Origin: Primula veris
Taxonomy: Eukaryota; Streptophyta; Magnoliopsida; Ericales; Primulaceae
DNA length: 64,000 nucleotides
Direction of reading: 5' to 3'
NCBI GenBank assembly: GCA_963682055.1
Contig: OY821740.1
Coordinates: forward strand, 31,698,795-31,762,794
Below are positions 46,725 through 59,998 of the stretch, one piece after another. The notes under the pieces were generated by a model. That model worked only from the letters and a program-made list of their open reading frames with translations. It did no database searches and had not been told where the DNA came from. The position numbers and the translations under genes were made by a program. Each line of letters opens with the position of its first letter. Positions within the stretch are counted from its first letter, which is position 1.

Positions 46725-47407
46725 TAGGGCTGAGAAAAATTCTCGAAACCCGACCCGGTCCCGAAACTTTCCCGGCCCGAATGTATCGGGTACTGTCCCG
46801 ACCCGATCACTTTCGGGATCAAGATCGGATTTGATTTTTTATATCACCGGGTATCATATACCCGAAATAAAATTAAATATATATAAAATTTAACCTTTAT
46901 GTTATATACACTTATAAAATTGAAAACTAATGGTCATGACTCCTGCCATATTTGCTAAAAAGTTTGCACAAACAAGAATAAAAAACTGTCAAACCGATCA
47001 ACGATCATTTTAATAAACAAATTACAGTAAACCTCAAATGGTAAACTAATTTAAAAAACTGGAAAAGAATGGGAGACACTCAACCTTAAACTCCATGATT
47101 TGATGCATGTATTAGGTCAATGAAATACATTGATATTTGTAAAAATAAAAAAATCTAGCTGATCAACTACTGCAGGCAAATTTATAAGCAATTTAAAGTT
47201 GATTACTAAAAATTTTGTTTCGAATAAAAATATGTCGGGATTATCTCATTCCGACCCGTCGGGTATCCGAACTATCGGATACCCGAATGGTCGGTTATCC
47301 GAATAGTCTGGTTTGGGATCGGAAGTAAAAAATGATTACCGATTCTTGTCGGGTCGGGATTCAGGTTGGTGTGTTTTGGGTCGATCCCCGACCCGATCCC
47401 ACCCTTA
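46725..47407. mobile_element. hAT-like element with CGGGTA/ACCCGA blocks
   Basis: A 683-bp element with termini TAGGGCTGAG and CCCACCCTTA. It is flanked by GTTTTAGC (46717-46724) and GTTTTAAC (47408-47415), an 8-bp duplication with one mismatch, as expected for hAT. Subterminal blocks are rich in CCCGACCCGA and CGGGTATCCGA, a different core motif from the CGGTTCGG of the 30-kb element. No transposase is encoded. Confidence 0.75.
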
Positions 47408-47747
47408 GTTTTAACTATTGCTTCAATTGGCTCAAGTACATGGTTCAACAAAAAATTGAGCGTTGTGTTATTAAATACAAAATAATGCATGTATTACATT
47501 AATTTTAGGCAAATACATTGATGCATTTAATCTTAACTTAAGTTAATTATTTTTAATAATTATTCAACTAACTATATAAAAAAAGCCAATGTATGTAGTC
47601 TCAGTCAGATTATGCTTGTCCAACTTGAGATGCTATTATCACCTCTTTATTTTTCAACTGAATTTATCTTTTATTCGTTTGCCTAATTTGCTTATAGTTT
47701 TACTTATCATAGTATTCACTTTTTCAATTTTCAATTCATCAATCATA

Positions 47748-48762
47748 AAATTTAAGTTTAATGACCTATATTTTGGACCAAATTTGATTTGGTAACCTGA
47801 CTTTCAAAAATATTAATTTAATTACATGTGTTATACACTTTCAATGATTTAGTGACCCGTCGTTAACTTTTTGGATAGAAAACGTTAAACTTAACTTTAG
47901 AAGTTTAAAATATTTACAATGCAGTCCCCATACTTTATAAAGTAACAATTAAACTAGTAAATTTATGAAATTAATAAAATTAACATGTTTTCAGAGGAAA
48001 AAAATTTTATTTCTGGGAAAAAGGCACATTTTCAATTAAGCAACTTCTTTTTCGAAAAAATGTAAATTTAACAATGTGATTAAAAAATGTTAGTTTATAA
48101 TTAAAAAATTTATACGAAATGCTTTCTATTTTAACAATATGATGTTTATATACTTAAGCATTTTTTTTTTTGAATTGTTTACCAAAGAAAAAAACGACTT
48201 TGAACTTTCTTCTTTAGGAAAAAAATTTCTTTAAATAAACATTTTCTAAGAACTTTATTTATTTTGGAAATAGATTTATATGTTTAAAAAAATCGAAGAA
48301 AAAAGTATTTATTTAAAATAGATATTATTTTTTAATTCTCTTCTTTTTGAAAATAATAATAATATTATTTCTTACTTATTATATTTAAAATTTGTCTTTT
48401 CTAAAAAGTAGTAGTTTTTAAAAAAAATACAAGAAGTATTTTACCATTTATGCAATAATAATAAACAAAATACATTTTTGACAAACTTTTGAATCGTATA
48501 TAAAATTTTGTCTATTGTGTTACAAAAAACTGCATCGAAGTATTATAATTGAAATATTTTTGAACTAAAATCTGCATATTTTAAAATTTTAAGTTTATAT
48601 TATAAAGTTTCAAACTATATAGACTAAATTGGTAATTTATAAATTTCTTCATTCAAAAAAGTTGACGGGAAGTCACTAAATCATTAACAATGCAAAACAC
48701 ATGTCATTAAATCAAGATTTTTAAATTAATTTTGGTCCAAAATACAGATTAGTAAACTGTAT
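47748..48762. mobile_element. Long-TIR transposon relic, copy B
   Basis: Same family and orientation as copy A at 7.8-10.26 kb: shared AATGATTTAGTGACC, CGTTAACTTTTTGG, AACGTTAAACTTAACTTT, GGCACATTTTCAATTAAGC and ACTAAATTGGTAATTTATAA blocks. TIRs of about 180 bp start ATTTTGGACCAAA on each side. The central insertion of copy A is absent here, so this shows the empty state. Confidence 0.65.
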
Positions 48763-48777
48763 GACTTATTTTGTTAT

Positions 48778-49005
48778 TTAAGGAAGTAAAGAGAAGCCGA
48801 AGCACCAATTAATGTAGTTTAGTGATGTTATTTCTTTCGCTTCATTACACTTGGCACTTGATACAAAAAGTAGACTATGCTGAAACATTAAAAATAGTTT
48901 AGAGACTCGCCAAATGAAATGCTGCAATTTCTCAGGAAATTCCAATTGCCAGATAAGGTTCCGTAGCTTTTTATCGAAAAAATTAAAAAATATTTGCACC
49001 AATCT
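48778..49005 (-). mobile_element. LINE zf-RVT fragment
   Basis: The minus strand encodes LRNLIWQLEFPEKLQHFIWR, matching the W-xIW-L-P-K-HFxWR pattern that opens the zinc-binding region of plant LINE reverse transcriptases. It is only about 75 codons long and not linked to other LINE domains, so it is a fossil fragment. Confidence 0.5.
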
Positions 49006-51560
49006 CCTATAATTGTAACTATAGTCACCTTTTTACTAATTAAACTCCCTCTTTGCTAATTGCTAAACACAAACAATATAAAAAATCAAAAGAAATATTA
49101 TTATTTTTATAAAAACACGAGAAAGTTGAAAAAGGGTAAAAAGTCAAAAAAAACAACCCAAAAAATAGAAAAAAAAAACATTGGAAAGAAGATACAGAAA
49201 GGCAAAAAGTAGCCTCACAAAAAAGTCACTAGAAACTTGTAAAACTGCAGAACCAAAAGTCAAAACCAAAAGATATAAATACCGGGAAAAACTCAACACA
49301 AAAAGAAAAAGAAAAATAACATAAATGCCGGGAAAAACTCAACACAAAAAGAAAAAGTAATTAAAAAATGTTGCAAAAAAGGACAAAATATTTAGACTAA
49401 AGTTGGAAAAAATTCTAAAAAAAGGCACAGGAAAAAAAATAAAGCTACTGAAACTTTTTGAAACAATGAAATTGTCTAAAATAGAATTATCTTACGCCGT
49501 ATAAAATAAAGAGTCATTCTATTGAAATAAAAAAAACAATAAAACAAGTTGATAATAGTTTATTTTAAACATTCCTTTTTTAAAAAAACAATATCATAAA
49601 TAAACATTGTAATGAATAAAAATACACTTTAATTTCATGAGTCTAGAAAACACAAAAGAAATATGTTATTTGAAATACACAATTGTTCCATTATGGTATT
49701 GTCCAAAACACTTTAGAGGACAGAAGACAAAAAAAAATTGACTTATAACGTTAGTGGTCGTTCACTTCACTAGACTACTTTAAAAAACAGCCAATTGACC
49801 GAAGAAATACAAATGATTCAATTACATACTTAATTGCTACATAATTATTTTTAACATTCTCTAATAGACAAAAATATCGTCTGAAATGCATACTAGTCAA
49901 AGAAAGTGTATATTAAACAGTTTGATGAACGCAAACAATTAATTTGAAAAAGGAGCGAGTGATGGAGACAAGTTCCATTTGGACGACTCGTGGCCTAAAA
50001 GTCGAGCCCTGCTAGGCATGATATATTTAGTTGCTTTCCCGTAGAGCGCCCGCGCCTATTTCATTAAGCATTCACTCTTTCTTTGAACCCAAAATAAGCT
50101 CAGATATACAGTTATGAGAAGAAAAGAAAAATGTGAAGATAATATGAATAAGTAAGATAATATATTATACCAGATATCGAAATTTTGTATAAAGTTAACC
50201 AATTCCTAAAGGTGCAAAAGTGTAACTATCACCCCCCAAATTTAAGTAACATTTAAGCTAGCCTATGGGGTTGCTCTTGTTTAATTATTGAGTACAATAA
50301 TCTAGTCTTATCTTTATGCCCTTCTAATTATTGCAATAGAAGCTACGTAATTAAATAAAGTCCCTCTTTTTATCTTTTTATGAGCAGGCTTTGTGTTTCC
50401 ATGAGCTCATTCATATAATCAGTTATAAAGCTTTAGCTTTCTATCTCTAAGTCTAAAGTTTGTGAGAACAAGAGTGGTAACATCGTTAAGCTGTTGTCCA
50501 CCAAGTTACTAGATATACATCGTTAAAGGTACCCTGTTAGTTGGAACGTCATGGCTGCATTGAGCTTGAAACCAAAATACTCCTGAACACAAGGAGCAAC
50601 TTAAACACACCCTTGTGTACATATAAACACAACTTTGCAAGGCTTGAACGACAAAAGGATTACAAGTTTACAACAAAAAAGCCGTTATATGGAGTGCCTG
50701 GGTGATTCTTTACATATTGCTTCTAGATTTGTTCTGTTCTACGGTGAAACGGTGTAATGAACACTGAATTAATTAAACAGTTTGTCAGCTTTTCTAAAGA
50801 GAGTGAAGAGAATGAAGTATCAACCTTTTGCGGGGCTATTTCTGTATATTGAACGAATCAAAGTACAATTCGATAGCAAGAAATAAAAGTATAGTACACA
50901 GATAAATTTTCTAGGAGAAAACAACTTTCTAAAACTTTTGATCAACAATAAGCCAACCAAGCTCTGGAAAAGCATAAGCCAATCAAAAATGCGGTCAGAA
51001 ATACAACAGTTATAACCCAGATTTTTCAGGATCAATTTGCAAAATGCTTTGTCGAGAAGCAAAACATTACTAAGAGAATAGCATGCATCCAAACAATGCA
51101 CTACAAGGAGTTTCGTATGGATAGTGATTCAGTGAAGTCTAGTAGACAGATAAATTTCTACCAGAAAGCAACTTTCTAAAACCTCTGAAAAGCAGAAGCT
51201 AACCAAGTTCTGAGAATATGAACATATGCTCTTACCACAAATAGTGCTCACAAAGGAAAAGCTACCAGAATACAACAATATGTTGGTTATGTTAGCATCT
51301 CTTCGATAATTTAGCTCTTACTTTGTATTCCATATAAAAGTAGTTTGCATTAGCCTTGCCTCTTTAAAAAGTTGAAATGTAAAATTTCAGAAACAGTAGC
51401 AACATCATACAAAAACATTGTTATAACCAAAGAACCATCCAAAATTTGATAAATTAGTTGATCCAAGAGTTGAATATTAAGCATTCCCAACTTGTATTTA
51501 GTGAAACTTACTCTAAATATACGTTTACTTATGCACCTTCCTCTACATTTTCTGATCAAC
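49006..51560. other. Intergenic, no supported gene
   Basis: A-rich at 49,060-49,460 with a short direct repeat around GCCGGGAAAAACTCAACAC (about 49,280 and 49,328). A diverged direct duplication of about 75 bp built on ACAGATAAATTT and GCAACTTTCTAAAAC lies at about 50,898 and 51,147. No gene is seen. Confidence 0.45.
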
Positions 51561-51561
51561 A

Positions 51562-51712
51562 ATGCTGTTCGGACAAATTCATACATAGATTCATACAGAG
51601 ATTGCTTAGGTGCCGGTGGGTCTCATACACACTTGTTTAGATATTTACAAAACCTGTGTGGGAGCCGCTGACACCTAAGCAATATATGTATGAAACTGTG
51701 CGAATAGCATGC
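51562..51712. mobile_element. MITE related to that in GATA intron 2
   Basis: Arms of about 50 bp in inverted orientation: TTCATACAGAGATTGCTTAGG on the left and CACCTAAGCAATATATGTATG on the right, with inner TGGGTCTCATACACA and TGTGTGGGAGCC. The left arm holds a short internal duplication of TTCATACA. It shares the AGATTGYTTAGGTG core with the element at 14.37-14.52 kb. Confidence 0.6.
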
Positions 51713-52789
51713 ATTAATAGATCTTTATTTTTTCTTCTCATATCCAAAAACATTTGGTGTTTAGCTCTTGACTCTTTACATTTGAAGCCTTCACTTGTTA
51801 AATTCGAAAAGTAAGCCAAATTAACATGAAGAAAACCAGTTGTCTTTAGGGACGAGCGCGTTCGATATCTTGTGGCTGGCTATATGATACAGTACCTGGT
51901 CCAAAGTTCAGTACTATATTCTGAAACAGCCAAACTTGTGTTGAGAAAAAGCATCAGCTATAAATGTCCCACAATCTGAAATGTAGAGATAAAAAAAGGA
52001 AATTAGAAAATGTACGTAAAACCATTAAATCTTAGTAGGACTGTAGGATCCAGATATATATTGTTAATAGCGTCATCTCGAGATCTGAGATAACGAAAAA
52101 TTGCCAAGGACGCTGATGATGACCAGAGAAAACAGACTAGGAGAAAAATACTGAAACAACAATTTACTTTATAGCCAATGTTACATAAAATGGTGCAAGT
52201 CTCCTACATTTTACGGAAAAGAAGCACATACACCAATTTGAATACCATTGTATTACTACACATTACCATGACCAAGGAAAAGAACGGACCTAAGTGATGG
52301 GAACAGTAACAATTAATAGTGTGTATAGATATTCTTGCAGGAATTCAATTCTGAAAAATCATAAGCTTCCACAAGCATAAAAGAATTTATAGTTCCAAAA
52401 GGCGGTCTAGGTGGCCACCTAGGCAGAGATTAGGAGCTCGGCGTGGACCAGGGGCCTGGGCACGAAAAAATGGGCTAAGTGGGAAAAGTTGGCTCAGGCA
52501 GCCACTTCCCGCCTTGACCCCGCTTAGCGACTTTTTAAACCTTGCTATATACATATAAAAATCAAAATTTTAAAACTATTTCCTTTTTTTTATGTATTTA
52601 TATGTGAAGGACGGTTTGATTATCCCATACTAGGATTAGGACATTTCAGGGCCACATAAACAACGCAATGCAAATTCGTGAACTATTACAAAATATGAGG
52701 TTGCTTAGAACACAACTAATCTATGTAAAAAGGAACATAAATATACCTATTTAATCCCATATGTACAAGAAGAAATCCCGACCAGTCTA
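51713..52789. other. Region downstream of the CLASSY-like gene
   Basis: Includes the CLASSY-like 3' UTR next to the stop codon. A G-rich degenerate patch (GGCGGTCTAGGTGGCCACC, TTAGCGACTTTTTAAACC) at 52,400-52,545 looks like another decayed transposon end. Nothing else is assigned. Confidence 0.35.
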
Positions 52790-55700
52790 CTAACCAAAGA
52801 TATCGATTAAATCGAATTCCTTTGGCTGGTTGAGTATTTTCAAGAATATACCACTGCCCATGCTCTCAACCATATCTTGCAATATTTTATCTTCAGCGAC
52901 CGAATACGTAGTCTCCGGCTTGCGGACACCATCCTCCAAAGAAAAAACTAAGTCGGAAATTCTGTCTTTTCCAGCCTGTTTTGCGTATTTTTTCCATTCC
53001 TGATCTCCAGCAATAAGATGATATACATGAACAACTTTTTTTTGACCAAGTCTATATGCTCGGCTAATCGATTGTCTTGTTACAGCAGGGTTCCAAACTA
53101 CATCCAATAAAACAACTCTCGAGGCACCGATCAAATTTATACCCTCGGAACAAGCCTTGGATGAAGCTAGCAAAACCCTAGCCTCGCTTTTGGGATCATT
53201 AAGTTTATTTATTGATAATTGACGTTCCTTATCAGTGTGTTCGCCACCAATGTACAAAATCTCCTGCCCTTGGTCCCAATGAAATTTTCTCCTTAACTGT
53301 TTGATAATAAACTTCAAGGGGTCAATAAATTGGCTAAAAATTAAAACCCTTTCTTTATTTGCCACGCTGAGTCTTATCAGTTCTATTAAGAATTTGGTTT
53401 TGACACCTTCATTTGGATCAAACTTTATCCGTTCTAACTCATCCCTGGGAATTATGGGAGTTTCTTTTTCAGATGAATAGTCAAAGGAAAACAAGGCAGG
53501 GTGAACAGCTATTAAGGACAGTAAATTTTCTTTTTTTAGATATGTTATTTTTCTGTTAGCGACGAAATCAAGGAGGGTTTCCTGCTGGTAATTGGGTTTC
53601 AAAACAACAACAAAGTCTCGTAATCCCGGAAGTTTTTCTTTCAGAATATTGCCTTTGTATACGTGTACAAACTCGCCAATCATTTTCTTTAGTTCTTCAA
53701 GATTCTGGTCATCGTTTTTCCCAATACTATTTGTCATCGAAGCCCATTTTCCTTTCGCCGCACTTTTTATCCTCCTTCGTTTCTCTATCCCATTCCCCGG
53801 GTTTCGAGAAATGATCTCATCAGAAAATTTTGGCCGAACTATACAAAAAGTGTTCAATAATTCCTCAAAATTATTTTGAAATGGAGTCCCGGAGAGCATT
53901 ATTCTTCTTTCGGTTTGCACATCCGAAAGTGCTTTCCATATTTGACTTGCACGATTTCGAGGAATGTGACCCTCGTCGAGGACCAAGAGTCCCGGAAGAA
54001 AGAGTAACATTTTACGAATCTGCCCTGCTGTATCATTATCTTTAGTTTTCCCTTTTCTTTCCTTTATACCCCTATCGATCAAGACACTGATATTAGCTAA
54101 CTCCTCAAATAATTGATAACTAATCCCCAAAACACTCTTCTCAGTTTTCCATGAGAACAACTTAACCAAGCGAGTAAAGTCTAGATCCTGTCCTTTCCGC
54201 CAATTTTTTTTTTGTAGATTAACAGCTAATTTACTTTCTTGGCCAGAATATTCGGTGCTGTTAAGATTATGAAAGGGTATACCTATGTTCCATTTTCGAA
54301 ACTCTTCTTCCCAAGTTAGTAACATGCTACAAGGAGCAATTATAAGTGGCCGACAATCTGGATTTAGTTGGATATATGTTTTTAAAAACATAATTGTGAG
54401 ACGAGTTTTGCCTGTTCCAGGAGCGTGTGAAATTATACACCCACTTCCAACACCATCGGAAATAGATTTTTTTGCTTTCTCGACAAAAATGCTACCAGCA
54501 ATATTTTTCCAAATGAATTCAAACCCTTCAATTTGATGTGCGTACATGCCATTCATTATACCTGGAACGAGGTTCCAAACTGTTCCTTCAACTGGCACAT
54601 TGTGTTTCAAAGAAGGTAAATTTGTGGCAGCGAATTCTTCAATCGGAATTGTATCGAAATTGCAATAATCCATATTGTAAAATCCTTCTCTTGCTTGACT
54701 TCTACCACCTTGATGCTTGCACTTCATGAAAGAAAAATGTTCATAAAACACGTAGAAGTTAGCTTCAGTCAGATGATCCATAAAAGAAGTGCAAGAAAAT
54801 GATATAAGAATCGCCTAAATAATGTATTCAATTGTAATTTTGATTTACTCTCTCAAAATCATAAAAAAAGTATTATGCTTTTTGCTCTAAATTATTTCAA
54901 ATAATTCCTCAGCTCTGCTAGCAATTTATTTCCTATTGACCAGATCACTGTCTTTACAAAGGATGACCAGTAACAAGAATCCGAGAGTAACTACAAAACT
55001 TCATATTCAAATCTGTATAAAGCAAAAGCCGAGTTTTGATGTACAATCAAATACACTATGCAACTTGTTTAGCTCACTTATTAAGGTGAGTGAAAACAGA
55101 TTTGACAAATGCCTGATTAGGTTTTATTAAAAAAGTTAATACATTGAAACAAATGAACAAACAACTGGCTCACAAGCTGAAGTAAAAGTAAAACCTAAAT
55201 TTCTAAAAGACTGTAAAAAATAAACTCAACTGTCTAAACTTAACTGAAATATTGATGTATATTTCCAAACTAATAAATACTAGTTTCTTGTGAGTATATC
55301 TCTCCTCTAAAAATCATTAATGGAATCAACAGCTCTGAAAATAGCTCATTATTTAACTGTGAGTCACAAGATGCAATATCGCCACTTTACTTTATGCTCT
55401 CTGTCTAGATTAAAAGAGCATAGGAATGAAAAATGACGGGGCTAAATAAACAAACTAATATCTATTTGGAATTTGTGTTAATATTCCTAGGCAGAATTTA
55501 GTTATCAAACAGCCTTCACACCAACAAGACAGATAAGAGCCTAAAATACACAAGTAGATAGACCCTGACTTACAAAATTAGGTAGAATGTTATTGATCTC
55601 TTTCATCACTAGATGACAAACAGTGCATCTTAATCCAATTTGCTCATCCAAAATGATATGATGATCACCACCACCTAAGCAATCACAAGTCGAATCCATG

Positions 55701-58700
55701 TTGGTATTTGACGAAATGTTCTCCACAGAGTCCACCTACACATATTCATTTGAAGATGATTCAGCTTGAATAAACTTAACAATATGTTTTTATGAAGAAA
55801 AAGAAATAGTAAACACGGACTTAACAACAAGCGGAACACAAATAGTTCTTAGAAAGTAAACAGAGATGATGGAAATTATCTCGATCAGCGGTTAAGAAGA
55901 AGCAGATTGCCTTCATATTTTAACAAGTCATTGACTTTCTGATGAAAAAAAAGAATCTCATAGACTTCCTAGTTTATTCTCTTTTCTACAAAGTCAAGTG
56001 GAAATTGGAGGAAGTAATGAAACAGAAGAAAATGCAAAAGAAAAATATGAAGTGGTTGTGAAATCTAGCTATCGATGATGACATACCATAACAGAATCTG
56101 AACCGCCAACATTGCCAACTTCCATACAATAGTTCATCTCCTCAAAAAGACTCTCGGTTTCTATATCTGTTGTTTCTGATAATTCTGTATCCGAATCATC
56201 AAAACAAAATTTGAATGGTAGTGTCATTACTTCATCAGGTGGATTCTTTTCAGAGGAAACTATTTTTTCCAGCTGGGCATCTCCCTTCTCCCAGATTGAA
56301 TCTACAAGAATCTGAAACAATAAAATATCCATATATATGATATCAGTTCAAAGTATCTCAATACTACTTTAAAGTGGCTGAAAAGCTATTTATTCTAGTG
56401 TCTGCCTATGGTATTTTAAATCTTACAAAGACATAAATTAAAGGTGTGTTTGGTATCAGTTTTTTGGGGTGATTTTTGGATTTTTGGATTTTGAAAATTC
56501 AGATTTTTTAATAGGTGTTTGGTTACTAGGATTTTTTTGATTCTTAAAATCCAGATTTTTAGTTAAAATAATCCAAAAAATCCAAAAATCCAGAATCCAT
56601 CTTTTTGCTGGATTTTTTTATTTTTGGATTTTTGGATTTTAGAAATCAGATTTTTTGTCAAAAAATCTGATACCAAACGGACCCTAAAGCATCTGGTAAT
56701 TTCCACCTTAGTAATTGATATCTTAGCACTGTGCACATTCTTTGGAGGCCTTCCTCTTTTCTTTTTTCCTTTATATGCCTCCTCAGTATCTTTATTAACA
56801 TTCTTTCTGCTGTCTCTAACTTCATGGTCAAAATCTTCCTTTTCCAGCTGGGCAATCTAAAACAAGAATAAGATTGCATATATATATCAATCTCATGTAA
56901 CTAACTAATTCTCAAAAGAAAACATGAATCTATTCATGTCTGCTTTTAGGCTTATTTCCTCATAAAAACAGAACAAAAATATTACAGTAAATAACATTTT
57001 CGTAGAACTTAGAAGCACTGTGCAGATTCTTATATCAAAATAATTCTTTAAATGTGAGCTCTCGGGCATTACTCTATTCATAAAAGCACAAATAAAGCAT
57101 TGGAATTACTTTCACCTTATTAGCAAATACTAAAACACTGCTCACGTATATATACCTTAATAATTCTTAAAACCGAAGAGAAATCTATTGACGCAAGCAT
57201 CTGTTTTCAGGCTTATTTTCTCATAGAAACACAAAGAAATCATTAACTGATATTGAAGCATTGTGCACATTCTTAAGTCAAATACTCCTATTTCTTAATA
57301 CAGAGCAGAAATCTGTTCATAGGATCATCTGCTTTTAGGCCTTTATTTCTCATAGAAAAAACATTTATAGAAAAAAATCACCTTGCTAATTGATTTTGAA
57401 GCACTTCGCAGGTTCCTTGCAGGCCCTCCTAAATACTTATTGCAAGTTGTTTTGTCCTTCGCATCTTTACAAATAGCCTTTCTGTTATCTCTAACTTCAG
57501 GGCCGGCCATCTCATCCCTATGGCCAACATCTTCTTCTTTGGAAGATTCATTGATCTCATCATCACTAAGGGTAAATGGACGACTAGGAGTTCCTTTCAC
57601 TTCATTAACCATTTTAATTTTCCCAATTTTGGTAGCTTCAGAACGGCGTCTACTCCTAAGACGTGCAGCCACACTTGATGCCTCTTCTATCACGTCTCTC
57701 TCATGATTTCCCTCACTAGACAAGCCATCTGGCTCAAGGGATTTTCCATTCACCGGCTCTGGTTCAATGGTCACTTCCTTAGGTCTAGACATTGTCTCAT
57801 GCTCGTCCAAATTCTCATCCTCACCAACAGAACCAGTATCAGATGAAACTACAAAAACGTCATCAACTTGACAATCCTTACCTTCATCAGAAGGGATCAC
57901 CTCGTCACTGTTTACCGATTCTCTTTCTTCGTCATTCAGTGACTCAGAAGAGTCACCCGACTCGGAACTACTTATTCTTTCATCATTGCTTAATTCTTCA
58001 GAGCTGCTTGTAAGGAGGACATGTTCCTTTTTCCCCTTCACTTTTTTTTTATCTGGCACCCGTTTAGCATTTTGATTAGAGACCCCAAAGGATTTCCATT
58101 CTTTTAATAGACCACTATTGTCCCTCCTCCGACTAGATGAAGCTGATGAATCCTTTCCCTTGTAATGGTGTGTATTACCATTCGAAACCACCTTATTCGA
58201 AGGCCTCTTTCCTGCCCTGGAACTAGTAGACATAACCATAGAACCGTCATTTACATCTATTATTTGAACATCATCATCAGATTCATCAATAGCGTTGCTA
58301 ATTTCATCCACATTGTAATTTCTATCGCCACTCCTACTTAACCCTTTTCTTTTCTTAGGGCTCACAACACCTTTTTTAAATGATCTATCCTCACTTTTAT
58401 CATCAATCTTGTCATCACATACCCAAAAAGGAACACTATGATTAACTTTCTTGGACCTCGTATGATACCTCTTATAGCTATTCAACTCCCCTACAGATTC
58501 TGCAATTGTATCTTCCTCCTCACTGTCATCCTCTCTTATATCAACAGTATTTGAGTCATCATCATCAACGTTATTTCGATCAACATTGCATTTTTTGTTA
58601 CTCCTCTTGCTAGATCTGCTCTCTTTCCTCTTTACCCCTCTCTTGTTTCCGCCAATTTTCTTAAATGTGCCAATTAAACCTGATTTCATGCTATTTTTAC

Positions 58701-59052
58701 CATTAGCAGCAACTACGGTATCAGATTTCACTCCTCCCCTGTTTTTTCCGTTGGTTTCTAATTGACCTAATTCTACAGTCTCATTCGCACAAGAAGCCTC
58801 GATATTATTGTATTCCATTTGATCACTACCCGGGCTCTTACTTTTCTTCCTTTCCCCAATTTTATTCGATTTATCCCCAGTTAAACCTAAATTCACATTA
58901 ACATTCTCACTAGAAGAATCTAAAACTCCGGTTTTTGAAGAATTAGAGCTTAGTTTACCTCCACTAGCACTCTCTCTCTCCTTTTTCAATGCCGAGTACC
59001 GTTCGAACAACGCCTTCTCCTCCTGCCGTCTCGTTCTTGGTCGATTTTCCAT
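52790..59052 (-). CDS. CLSY3/4: CLASSY3/4-like SNF2 protein
   Basis: SNF2-type ATPase of the CLASSY family, which helps Pol IV make siRNAs for RNA-directed DNA methylation in the nucleus. Coding exons in gene order: 59052-57382, 56856-56707, 56311-56087, 55735-55574, 54814-52790. All junctions are GT-AG and phase 0, giving 1,410 residues. Residues 1-557 are basic/acidic and low-complexity (MENRPRTRRQEEKALFERYS at the start). Exon 2 encodes an AT-hook-like KKKRGRPPK. Exon 4 has a zinc-binding-like CDC...C-X2-C (LDEQIGLRCTVC). The last exon carries the helicase: motif I HAPGTGKT (about 866), motif II LDEGH (about 1016), motif III SGTPFQN, motif V/VI SEGINLIGASRVVLLDVVWN and SRAYRLGQ. A MITE sits in intron 2. 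The acceptor of the last exon (TTTAG/GCG) was chosen because it keeps phase. CLSY3 versus CLSY4 is not resolved. Confidence 0.9.
56442..56684. mobile_element. Tourist-like MITE in CLASSY intron 2
   Basis: A 243-bp element with termini AGGTGTGTTTGGTATCAG and CTGATACCAAACGGACCC, flanked by TAA (56439-56441 and 56685-56687). The interior is made of inverted TTTTTGGATTTTTGGATTTT runs and is nearly palindromic. It ends 22 bases from the exon 2 donor. Confidence 0.65.
56990..57300 (-). repeat. Two decayed exon-end copies in CLASSY intron 1
   Basis: On the minus strand, AAGAATGTGCACAATGCTTC...ATATCAGTTA (about 57,275-57,240) and AAGAATCTGCACAGTGCTTC (about 57,033-57,014) match the end of exon 2 (AAGAATGTGCACAGTGCTAA...ATATCAATTA) and, more loosely, the end of exon 1 (AAGGAACCTGCGAAGTGCTTC). 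Each is followed by a copy of the intron motif CTATGAGAAAATAAGCCTG. They are relics of a duplicated exon-end plus intron unit and no longer have an open frame or clear donor. Confidence 0.7.
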
Positions 59053-59998
59053 CTAAACAATAAAATAAAATAGGGATAATCAGTGATCAAAGCTTATACA
59101 TAAAGCAATTTATACGAAATAGACGAACATTCATAAGAAAATGGTTTAAAATACAGAAAATACTCATGATCGGTAGTCAAAACTCATAATTAACGCAATT
59201 AATGCAGATTACACGAATAACGATGTCAACTTTAATTTATTTCCATCTAAAAACAAAAACAATTAAAATAAACTAAAAATACTAGTAATAATCAGTGATC
59301 AAAACTCATAATTAACGCAATTGATTCACATTACACGGACAATTAATAAGCAGATGAAATAAATTAAGAATGTCTAAATTAAATTTATTTCCATCTAATG
59401 ATAACACTAAATTAAAATAAACTAAAATTCTAATAATCAGTGATCAAAACTCATAAATCGTGCTACACGAACAATTGATATGCAGATGAAATAAACTATA
59501 GAAGACTATTTTAATTTATGTACATCTAAAAATAAAACAAAATTAAAATATAATAAAAATTCTACTAATAATCGGTGATCAAAACTCACAAGTGCCGCAA
59601 TTCATTCACGCTACACGAACAATTCTTAAGCAGATAAAATAAACTAACAAGACTATTTTAAATTATGTCCATCTAAAAATAAAACTAAATTAAGATAAAC
59701 TAAAAATTCTAATAATCAGTGACCAACGCTTATAAATAACCAATTGATGCACATTACACGAATAATTCATAAGCAGACGAAATAAACTAAAGTACTCTCT
59801 TATAAAATTATTTCCATCTGAACAAAAATTAAAAATACTACTAATAATCCGTGATCAATTAACGCAATTGATACACATTACACGAACGATTCATAAGCAG
59901 AAGACGTAAATTAAAGAAGTCTTATTTAATTATTTCCATCTAAATAAATCAAATAAACTAAAAAGTAATACTAATAATCAGTGATCAAAGCTTATATA

